From: Mesostigma viride
Taxonomy: Eukaryota > Streptophyta > Mesostigmatophyceae > Mesostigmatales > Mesostigmataceae
Reading direction: 5' to 3'
Assembly: GCA_009746045.1 (NCBI GenBank)
Contig: RPFO01000246.1
Location: 3,453,353-3,517,352, forward strand
Length of the DNA: 64,000 nucleotides
Under the pieces are notes generated by a model. It was not told where the DNA came from and searched no databases. It saw only the letters and a program-made list of their open reading frames with translations. This document shows, piece by piece, positions 54,492-64,000 of the stretch. The position numbers and the translations under genes are program-made. How positions within the stretch are numbered: the stretch's first letter is position 1; every line of letters starts with the position of its first letter.

Positions 54492-57400
54492 TCAATAGAT
54501 AGGTAGGTTTGCTTTACTCTGTAAAATAAAAATTATATACTGAGAAAGATATGCACCCTTGGCCTTGAAGCCACTCACCCTGGCGATGTTACGGACTCCT
54601 GATTGAGCGTTGGCAAAGGCCGTGATTTCTGCAGTACAACAGCAGTGACACAATCACCAGTTATACAGGAAGAGAAACAGGTCAGTAAGAGACTCGTACC
54701 TTGGCTGTTGACTGGGCAGGCACAGTGCGCAGTCAGTGGGGGTTCGCAAGTAGCATGGGCGGCGCTAATAGCAATATCTCATTTTTTAAAAGTGGCCTTG
54801 CTAAGGGAGGTGGGTTTGCACAATTCCTGCCAGCTTCCCGGGCTCGTGCTGGATGCGAACGTTATGTATCCGGGAGACACACATAGAATCCGGTGTCCAA
54901 TACTACTACTTGAATAGGGGGAAGAGGGGGGTCACTTGCAAGCGGGCTCGGCTGTTGTCACTCCTAATCAATGTGCGTGACCTAATCAAACACTAAACAC
55001 TGTCGGTAATGGCAAATCCTCTTCAGTGAAGCCCCAAGCCCGTGCTGTGTCGGCGACTGGCGACACTCGCCGGGACGGAGTGCAGGCGCTCAAACACGCC
55101 CCTAACCACGACACCAGAATAGAAGACCAGAATGGAAGACATGAAGTAAATGGCGGACCCCAGCAAACAAACAGTTTCCCGCTGAATTCCGTGCGGCCAA
55201 CAGTACAAGGCCTGTGTGCAGAAAGCTTCACAGTGGTGACATCAAGCTTGCTGCTGCCATCGCTGGTGTCCAAGGCATCTATCTTTTCAATGTACTAAAT
55301 CGGGGTGGGCCGGCGACAAACACCCTCGTGTCCCGACGAGGGAGCAGAAGGGTCACCGGGTGACCAGTGACCCGAGCTCTTGGAAATTTCAGGCGGCGGA
55401 AGGCGGCCAGAGTCACAATCACCGATGCACCACCTCCGCGGAGCTGTCGACAGTCGGTTGCTGCAATCAACTCTCAGTCCTTGTAACTGGGCTAGCAAAC
55501 AGGAGCTCTCATGTGCCCATCACACATGATGGATTCACCTATGGGCGCTCGGCAAGGCCGCATGCACCTGCAGTCGTGTGTGGCTACGGGGGCCACCGTC
55601 ACGAACTTAGATGCCGCAATTGGCTGCATTCACTGCATGTCATCTTCATGTATGAAGTCCTCTGCACACTTTCAATAGTTCACCACTTTCACTGATTCAT
55701 CTACACTTCCTGACGATCAGCCCTTGCTCAACAGATCTTACTTAGAGCCATGTGTGCACGATTCCCCACCTGCAATCTGCACGTGGAGGGGCCGCGTGAC
55801 AGCGTACGCAACATGGTCAGCGATGTCCTCCCCCGTCATCGGCTGGAACCCCGCGTACACCTGCAGTGGGGGGCAGAAGCGGTACAGATGGGTAGAATGT
55901 TGTTCACGTACAGGTTGCCATACCACACATGTCAGGAAGCAAACTCATGACCACAAACATTTGATTATTCTTAATAGTAACGATAGTAATATTTTTAGTA
56001 ACCAAACATTTAACAGGAGCATCCCTCCCCACATCGAGGTGTACTCGAAAGCCATCATAAGCAACTGGACAGCAAGCGATTGCTGTGTAATGCCCTGGTG
56101 TGCAAGTGGGTAAGAAGTCAGAGATAGGGCAGTTACCGCCACGGGTAGCATCGACAACGCACTACCAGTACGGGCAAACGTTTCGATCTAGCCTTGTGCC
56201 ATAACGCGACGGTACTGCCTTACGCGCGTCACTATGAATGTACGTGCTAACTAGCCAGCTTGCTTACTCACTACTAGGACGGCAGTGGCCATGGCCCACA
56301 TGCACACATGCAGCCAACACATGGCCAAAACATCATCAGTTAAGTGTCACCGGCCATAATGACCGCGCGGACCACGAGAAAGAGACAAATGGGGGCCAGC
56401 ATAGACTCCACTTAGTTTCAGGCGACACAATATGTGGTTCTTAAATACATTTTTTAAAAGTGTGACAATGAAAAAAAGGGAGGGATTGTGGGGCATTTTA
56501 AAGCTGAAAGACTCAAAGAGAACAGAACTGTTTATAAGTCAATCAATATGGCCAACCGCAACACTTCCCCAGGCATCACCCGCCACGACCACATGTTCCT
56601 TAGTCCACGGTGTGGGGACCAGCCGTGACATACCGCGTCCGCCTTTTGCTCATCGCCCTTGAAGCGGACGACACTGCAAATGATGCACAAGAAGCAAGCC
56701 AGCAAGCAAGCATCTGAAGTCGCAGCCCAACAGGCAGATGCTGGCAGAGGGCAAGGCGGTCGAATGGCCCCAACGCAAGGGGGAGGACCTAGTAGTGCCC
56801 GGCTTGATAGGTGGGTGCCGATTAGCAAGTCATGACACAGGTGTCAGATTTCCGTCCTCTTAGCACATGCGGATGTTGCAAGAAACATGTAGTCAGCGAA
56901 CGTGCAAGCAATGAAGATTATTCACATAGTTTTGCGTGGCACGGTACGCCAATTACACGCGTCTGAAATCATCACCTCTCTTCGTCCGACTAAACCCAAG
57001 AACGATCCAACCACAAATTTTCCCAAGTTTGGTAGCATGCCTGCAGTATAAACAAGTGCCACTCCACCTCAACTAGCCATGACGATGCAACACATGCGTG
57101 TTGCATGTGCATGGACCAGCATCGCTGGCCCATGATGGACAAAGGCCACTTTGCCCTGCTTGGCATGCCAGATCGGCCACATGGAAGCATGGCATTCGAG
57201 CATCATGGTTAACAAGATGCAGGAAGGGTGCTGCTTCGTTGCACTTGGGTAGTCTGGGTCAGTCAACAAGAAACTTTGCTTCGTCACTGGCTTTGACTGC
57301 ACCGGTTAAAGATCCCAAACCGTTACAGCGTTCCAAAGTAATGCTTGTTGTGTGGTAAGCACCTGTGGCTCGTGCCAACCACCTGCATTTCGCCGGGGCA

Positions 57401-60400
57401 TAAGTCGCTACCTCTCCGTACTTGAAACACAGACTCGATGCCCAAGGAAAGCTGCTCATAAGCAATCGACAGCCATGTCAGCCTACTGGAGTGTGCACTA
57501 CTTTACGTGAGGGTGCGCAGAAGGACAAAGAGGCCCCCAAGCCCAGGGGGGCAACTAGCCACTTGCAAGGCGAGACAACAGCACCCATAAACTCGTTGAT
57601 GTCCAACCAGCAGGCCGCGGACCACTGCCCCACACATGCGCATGCGTGCGCGCACCTGAACTCGGTTTTGACGGCACCGGGGGAGATGGCGGTGACGCGG
57701 ATGGGAGTGCCCACTAGGTCGTGCCTGGGGGAACGGGGGTGGAAAATACAAAAGGAATGGCAGGGGCAGACACAAACCACCAGCAGTGCCACCAAGATGC
57801 AAGCAAGGGGGTCCGCTGGTCAGTACTGGGAACCTGGCTCTCTGAAGCACAATCCAAAATCGCTTCTACAGCTAGATTCCCCGGTGCGTTTCAGCCAAGC
57901 GTCCGTTGATGTATGAGCTGCGATTGGGTCATACATCAAACGGGCAGCAAAGCATAGCGCATTAGCCTGATGCCCTTCAGCGGGTGGATGTGTGAGAATA
58001 GGGAGAATACGACGGACTGAACAAACAGTGAGTATTCTCCCTATTTCCACATATCCACCGGCTATCTGACGATGAAACAGGCTAGGAACAAAGCTATCAT
58101 GGTGCCATCAGCATTTAGATGGCTATTGGTTTCCCAGCAGGTACTCAGTGACACGCATGTTGTGTGGGCAAGGTGAAGGCATGGGGGCAAAGGATGAGAG
58201 GGGGGAGTGGGGCCTGGGTGGGGTGGGATGGGCGGGTTGTGGGTGGGGAAGCGAGATAGAGATAGAGATAGAGACAGAGATAGAGATAGAGATAGAGACA
58301 GAGATAGAGATAGAGATAGAGATAGAGATAGAGATAGAGATAGAGATAGAGATAGAGATAGAGATAGAGATAGAGATAGAGATAGAGATAGAGATAGAGA
58401 TAGAGATAGAGATAGAGATAGAGATAGAGATAGAGATAGAGATAGAGATAGAGATAGAGATAGAGATAGAGATAGAGATAGAGATAGAGATAGAGATAGA
58501 GATAGAGATAGAGATAGAGATAGAGATAGAGATAGAGATAGAGATAGAGACAGAGACAGAGATAGAGATAGAGATGAAGATAAAGAGAGAGAGAAACGAC
58601 GGCGCTGCTTCAATACAAAACTTACCTCATCGCTGTGGTATACGCGTCCACCGCAAATTTGGATGCACAGTAACCACTGTGGGGGATGATATGGGGGAAG
58701 CATGCATGGGAGGGAAGGGAAGCCGCAAGGCACACATGGGCAGGGAAGGGTTTCATGGGTACATGGTGCACATGGACATCTCGTCAGGTGCAAGGTAGCA
58801 TCAAGGGACAAAGACGGCAACGTGTTTGCATCGCGGTCTATCATGGGAGCTGCATGTATGCGAACCACATATGCAATTTAAAGGAGGGAGACCAAAAAAA
58901 CAAGCAGGGGTTGGGTAGGGAACCTGGAAAGCCAGTGAATAAGACCAACTCCACATTTATTCTATAACAGAAGTTAACCTTACGTGCTCCTACAGACAAT
59001 GTAATCTAAGTGTACCAGCATGAACATTGCTATTATTGAATTTCAAACACCTTGGCAGATGTCCCGGCACAGCATGGCTCCCAAAAGCTGCTGATGCTCT
59101 TATGGCCTCATGCGCTAATGGTGCACGCACATGACTCGATCCACAGTAAGTCCACACAAACCGAGCAGCTATGCTGCCGATAGCCACCGTGTGGTGGTAT
59201 CGCATCTGACATGAATATATTAAGCCTGCCAGGTTGGCGTGTGCTACGCCGGACTTGTCAATGCCCAGGGTCCATGCAAAAACAAGGTTGCCTTGCGAAG
59301 AAGCAGGATGAGCTAGGGTAGGTTTATGCGCCGCATAAGCAAGACTAGGCTCAGCTGAGTGGTCGCATACCTTCCCCCAGCGTATGCCTCGTGTGCTGCC
59401 GTGCTGGAGGTGGCACAAGCGACGAGGATGGCAGGAGGGGAGTGCGCCAGTGGCCATGGACATACACGCGGGCATGCACGGTGCATACAGTTTCGGAGCA
59501 GGACAATGCCCACAGGCATGACAAGAATACCCATGGGGACAAACAGGTTAAGGGTGAAGACAAGGAAACATTGAGACATTCCAAGGCTGAGGGGGCTGAT
59601 AGTGAAGAAGGGCAAACGAGATCGAGCAAGAAATGCAGGCGTTCATCTAAATGAAATAACAGTAGGTTTAGCTGTGATCAAAGCCTGGACAAAACATTAT
59701 TAGAGGAACAAACATTGGATAGTTAACCATGATATGGCCATAACTTCTTCATGTTGCATTATGGGTGCAGCGATGGCTGGCATAGTGCAGGCCTACCGAT
59801 ACTCACCGCACAAACAAGGCCGGGACAAGTTGCACATGATCTTGAGATAATCAGTCTACCACCCTCGAAAGTGACCAACTGCCTGGCTTGCTGAGGCATA
59901 CCCGACGATCCTCTGACTGAAAGTGCACCGCATGCATGACAGCTGGCCGGTCCTCGCTGGCAAAAATCGCTTTGGTGACGTGCTGCAGGGCACATGGAGC
60001 CAAGTCTGCTATTGCGGGTGGCTGACAATAGCCGCTTCAAGTACCCACCAGCACCGCCTCTATGGATTTCTGTAGGGCGACAGCAACAGGAGTTGTGACA
60101 ACATGAGTGTGCCAACAATAGAAGACAGGACAACCTAACAAGGAAAACAGGGTGGGAAAATGGGATACGGTATGCTGCGGTCCCTGTACGATCCAGGGAT
60201 GAGGGATGAGAAATCGTGGCATCGGGAATTCGAGATGAAAACGCGACGAATTCTTTGCATGCGTCTCTATTTCTGCCGGTGCTACACACGATGTGCTTAC
60301 TGGCACTTATAGTGCTCACCGCTAGTACCTGTGTGTACCGCTAGTAACAGTGCTCACTGCTACTAACAGTGCCCACTGCTAGTAACAGTGCTCACTGCCA

Positions 60401-63085
60401 GTAACAGTGCTCACCGCTAGTAACAGTGCTCAATGCTACTAACAGTGTGCACCGCTAGTGACCGTGCTCATTACCCATGCCCCTGGCAGCCATGCGCAGA
60501 GTATGTGGATGCCGGATGTGCGTGTGCGACGAAGATGGTAACAATGGACGCACGCACCTGCTCATGTTGACAACATGCCCCCGCCCACGCGCCACCATGC
60601 CCGGCACAAAGGCATTTGTGAAGGCAGCCAGTGCGATCACATTGGTGTCCATCATCGTGCACAAGTCGTCCTGTGGTGGCAGGCGCAAGTACAACAACAA
60701 GCGGTACAGCGAGCCGTGCCGATCATCGTACACAAGTCATCCCCTGTGCCGTGTGCAAGAGGCATGATCATGATTGATGGGACTTGGTGTAGGGTTCAAA
60801 TATCAAAGGAACAACCCCCCCGAGCAAATGCATTAGCATATCATGGCCGGCTCATACCAAGTTTGTTTCATGCGCAGGTGCCACTCCCAGCGCCAGCCCG
60901 GCGTTGTTGACCAAGATGTCGACTTCACGGAATTCTGCGGGGAGTTCTGACGGCAGCGCCGCCACCTGTGCAAGTTGCCACAACCATCCGCGCCAACCCC
61001 ACAACACAAACACACAAGCCCCAAGCCCCGGGACCCACAAATTGCCCCCGCAAAAGACAACCAGTTGCAAGAAAACAGGATAATCAAACCTTCAGATAAC
61101 CCCATGTGACTAGGCACCAAGCGAATGACCCCACGGAACTAGGCATCAAGCCAGCCAGCCAGCCATGGGCACCCAACAGTGCCGACCAATGCTCTCAAGG
61201 CCTGCGTGCTGCGCTACGTCCACATCGCTACCCTCGATGCTCAGGAGACATGTGACAAGCCAGCGATAATCCTGAACATGCTTGACCCCCTCACGTACCG
61301 TGACCCCCATCCACAGCCACCCAACCCCTGAAGAGACCACGTCCCTGAAGGCATTGCTGCCTTTACCACAATCTGGGACAAGCCATTCCAGCCCCTTTGC
61401 TTCCTCCGCTGCGGCAGATGGGCAAACAAGGCCATGAGGAACCCATCCACCCCTCTCAAGTTACAGGGCTTGCGACACGGCTCGGGGGATGCCGCTTTTT
61501 CAGACAAGGAAGGGGAAGCACACTCTCAGAAAGGGGCAACACGTCTCTGAGGATATCATGGTGCAAGAAAAAAGGCTTAGCCACACGATGGGGCTAGGCT
61601 GAGAAGAAAGAGAACGGTGAGTGTCCAAGTAGTAGGATCGTAGATGAGTGTCCAAGTACTAGGACGATTGGAACGATTGGGAATACATTAAGTAGTAGGA
61701 TCGTAGATGAGTGTCCAAGTACTAGGACGATTGGAACGGTTGGGAATAAATTAAGTAGTAGGATCGTAGATGAGTGTCCAAGTACTAGGACGATTGGAAC
61801 GGTTGGGAATACATTAAGTAGTAGGATCGTAGATGAGTGTCCAAGTACTAGGAGGATTGGAACGGTTGGGAATAAATTAAGTAGTAGGATCGTAGATGAG
61901 TGTCCAAGTACTAGGAGGATTGGAACGATTGGGAATACATTAAGTAGTAGGATCGTAGATGAGTGTCCAAGTACTAGGACGATTGGAACGGTTGGGAATA
62001 CATTTAGGTTTGGGACTCAACAACCTTGTCTTCATGAGATGACAACCTACTAGAAACGCTGTCCATGCACTCCATGAATCACTAGAAACACAATCCATGT
62101 CTTGTGGGCTTGTTAACCACAGGCATGGCTCATCTGGCATTACGGTAAGCATAGATAACACGGTTCTACGGCGGAATGGTATTACAGTAAGCATAACCTT
62201 GCATCGCGTACACGTCGACGCGTGCCACGTGGACAGTTTGCTGTGCCAGCATTAGGCCCCGGAGCCGCCCACCTTTTGCCTCTCCCTCACGTCCATGCAC
62301 ACGAGGTGCACCGGCACCTTGAAGTCCGTCACGATACGTTCCCTCACCTCCTCGAGCTTGCTCTGCCTGTGGCGGTAGCGGGGGGGCGAGGGGGGGGGGG
62401 GAGGAGAGGGGACAGGAAGGCATGGTTGCAAGGCGGTAGAGCATGGATGGCACCGTGGCATGCAACATGACAGGGAGGGCGAAAGGAACACAACAAGGCG
62501 CGGAGGGGATGAACATTTTATGAGGGCCTAGGTGTGTGTGTGTGTGCGTGGTGGTGGCGGTAGTGGTGGTGTGTGGGTGTATGGTTGTGTGGCGGGCGGG
62601 CAGGCGGGCGGGCGGGCGGGCGGCGGGCGGGCGGCGGGCGGGCGGGCGGGCGGGCGGGCGGGCGGCGGGCGGCGGGCGGGCGGGCGGGCGGGCGGGCGGG
62701 CGGGCGGGCGGGCGGGCGGGCGGGCGGGCGGGCGGGCGGGCGGGCGGGCGGCGGGCGGGCGGGCGGGCGGGCGGGCGGGCGGCGGGCGGGCGGGTGAGGT
62801 GGGGCCAGGGGAAAGATGGGGACTGTGCATTTCTACTCATCAATGCCATCATTGTGTTGGCCAAGATGGAGCATGGAGCACGTCTTGCGATTCCCCGAGG
62901 CGTGGGCCAGCAAGTGTGCTTGTTGCCATCCAACTGGAGAGGCGCACGTACATAACTAGCCCTTACCTCCTCGCCACCAGCACCAGCTTGGTCCCTAGCT
63001 CCGCCAGCGCGTACGCGGTGGCCTCGCCAATGCCGCTCGATGCGCCCGTCACCAGCGCCACCTGGCGAAGCACATGCGCGGACAT
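54492..63085 (-). CDS. YdfG-like short-chain dehydrogenase/reductase, 10 exons
   Basis: Exons (minus): 63085-62967, 62366-62273, 60965-60858, 60670-60558, 59403-59371, 58676-58626, 57724-57656, 56673-56634, 55860-55770, 54628-54492. All phases agree; 284 aa. It should be a cytosolic or organellar NADP(H)-dependent oxidoreductase of small hydroxy acids or related alcohols. Motifs: cofactor loop TGASSGIG (13-20), NNAG (91-94), catalytic N117, S145, Y158 and K162 (YCASK), with classical SDR spacing (13 from Ser to Tyr, 41 from Asn to Tyr). Then come [34 protein letters not shown] and [17 protein letters not shown], as in E. coli YdfG and yeast Ymr226c. The ATG at 63085 gives [19 protein letters not shown] acceptor at 63062-63065 also permits an upstream exon, so a longer N-terminus is possible. 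The last exon may hide a 60-base intron. Confidence 0.92.
58255..58592. repeat. (GAGATA)n hexanucleotide repeat
   Basis: About 330 bases of GAGATA with a few GAGACA units, on the plus strand. It lies in the intron directly after the donor of the 51-nt catalytic exon. Confidence 0.97.
58626..58676 (-). CDS. 51-nt catalytic exon (YxxxK) of the dehydrogenase
   Basis: CCCCCACAG|TGGTTACTGTGC...GCGATGAG|GTAAG encodes [16 protein letters not shown] plus split codons. It carries the catalytic Tyr158 and Lys162. It is too short to appear in an ordinary frame scan and sits 35 bases from a 330-base hexanucleotide array. The previous exon (59403-59371) is only 33 nt and encodes [10 protein letters not shown]. 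Confidence 0.9.
60300..60478. repeat. About 21-bp minisatellite
   Basis: Degenerate copies of ACCGCTAGTAACAGTGCTCA on the plus strand, about eight units, in the dehydrogenase intron after the exon at 60670-60558. Confidence 0.9.
61615..62008. repeat. About 63-bp tandem repeat, 6 copies
   Basis: Unit containing AGTAGTAGGATCGTAGATGA and GTCCAAGTACTAGGACGATT, starting at 61629, 61691, 61754 and 61817 and continuing. It lies in the dehydrogenase intron between exons at 62366-62273 and 60965-60858. Confidence 0.93.
62380..62412. repeat. G-run forming a splice acceptor tract
   Basis: GGGGGGCGAGGGGGGGGGGG on the plus strand is a C-rich tract in the transcript, just upstream of the acceptor of the exon starting at 62366. 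Confidence 0.8.
62590..62795. repeat. (GGGC)n microsatellite
   Basis: About 200 bases of GGGC with occasional GGC slips, in the first visible dehydrogenase intron. The same unit forms the last block of the array at 54061-54420, at the other end of the gene. Confidence 0.95.
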
Positions 63086-64000
63086 GGCCGATGTGCGTAT
63101 GGCATGTGCGAGGGGGGGGGGGGGGCAGGGCGTGGTGGGTCGAAGAGGCATGGGTAGGCACACCCGGGAGACATGTGTCCTATGACAGGCCCCGTCCACG
63201 CCGTGATTAAAAATCATCCGTGCAAGTTGCCATCCGAAGTCCGCGGGTGGCCCTTGCAAAGCCTAGTCTCTATGCAGCCAGCGTCGGCTGTACGTTGCAA
63301 TCTACCGTCGGCTAGGTGAAGGGATGAACCAAAGGCATTAAAGAGGGTGGAGAGTGCAGCAAGGCATTGAAAGAGGGGGGAGAGTGCGCGGGGAGTGTCT
63401 TGGGCATTCCTGCCCGAAACAGGCCGAAACGATGCTGCAGGAGACCCATGCTGCGGGAGACCTAAACGGTATGTCTGCCACCGTGCCTTCGACAGGATTT
63501 TACAGGGTGCGGTCCGCATGCATGACCGCTAGGAGAAACAACAAGCATAAAGTGCAACGCAAGATTATTGACAGCTGCAGTGGTGGCTTCACCAGGGGGG
63601 GATTTACGCAGGGCTTGCTTGCTGTCACCATGGGGCACGACCGGGAGATGCAACGCCAGCATATCTGTCTAAAAGAGCTCGAGAGAGGGTTTGTGGAGAT
63701 GGATGCATAGATTGGACAATAGGACGAAGATATAGCGTGGTATGGTCGGAATCCCAGAACGCAGATACACACTCCTTTACGCCAGAAATGCAAATGAATG
63801 TCCTTAACACCTGTCCGGTCCGATCCAATACTTTGTGGCCTTGCAGGGCACCGCATGGACAGCGAACACAGAAGTATACATAGCGGACAGCTGCTAGACT
63901 TTCACTGCCTCTTTTTGGTCGGTGACCCCGATGTCGGCCTATTCCTCTAGACAGCTGGGAAACCATTTACCTCAGAGTGCCCATGCCTGCTCACGCCCCA
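63086..64000. other. Upstream region of the dehydrogenase
   Basis: Would hold the promoter or an upstream exon. Minus frames at 63214-63519 (basic N-terminus MRTAPCKILSKARWQ) and 63500-63856 have no recognised family. The first could be a targeting-peptide exon, but no convincing donor in the right phase was found. Confidence 0.35.

Noticed and set aside
53454-54506. 350-codon Gly/Trp/Asp/Arg frames and the antisense His/Pro frame
   Set aside because: Pure tetranucleotide repeat; all six frames are open.
58062-58868. 268-codon Ser/Leu frame
   Set aside because: Hexanucleotide repeat. The true 51-nt exon inside the same interval is in a different frame.

Overview
The window looks like nuclear DNA of a ciliate-bearing unicellular eukaryote, most likely a flagellated green alga or a similar protist. 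No bacterial operons, ribosome binding sites or tRNA/rRNA genes were seen. Coding sequence is split into short exons by introns of a few hundred to about 3000 bases with GT-AG ends. Microsatellites, minisatellites, LINE remnants and small DNA transposons fill the introns and gaps. The lineage call is inference: a ciliary transition-zone gene, an algal-type molybdate transporter and L1-like ORF1 proteins point that way. I rebuilt five genes by eye. In each, every exon junction used keeps reading phase, and remembered family motifs cross the joins.

Layout. (1) 325-13759, minus strand: an MKS1-type B9-domain protein of the ciliary transition zone, 12 exons, with its last exon(s) outside the window. 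(2) 13760-15030: gap between the divergent starts of genes 1 and 3. (3) 15031-23047, plus: an MFSD5/MOT2-type molybdate-anion transporter, 9 exons, 518 aa. (4) 23048-31550: a LINE graveyard with nested, inverted and chimeric copies. (5) 31913-33448, minus: an organellar RbfA-type ribosome-binding factor, 2 exons. (6) 33967-36661: two complete, oppositely oriented, 652-bp non-autonomous hAT-like elements, each with a perfect 8-bp target duplication. (7) 37171-44958, plus: a class A beta-lactamase-fold serine hydrolase with a very long low-complexity N-terminal extension, 6 exons, about 909 aa. (8) 44959-53595: intergenic DNA with LINE copies, including one intact 450-aa ORF1. (9) 54492-63085, minus: a YdfG-like short-chain dehydrogenase of 10 exons, including 33-nt and 51-nt exons. 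(10) 63086-64000: nothing recognised.

The most unusual signal is at splice donors. In three genes (four exons) the end of the exon plus its GT donor has been tandemly copied into the following intron. The extra donors lie 48, 48, 57, 69, 81 and 123 bases apart. All six distances are multiples of three, and no in-frame stop occurs in the 142 codons between them. This suggests in-frame alternative-donor arrays, or repeat growth filtered by reading frame. A second pattern is that C-rich microsatellites repeatedly form the polypyrimidine tract right at a 3' splice site.

The genes do not form one pathway. They are neighbours with separate housekeeping or ciliary roles: cilium gating, molybdate uptake, organellar ribosome maturation, a hydrolase and an oxidoreductase.
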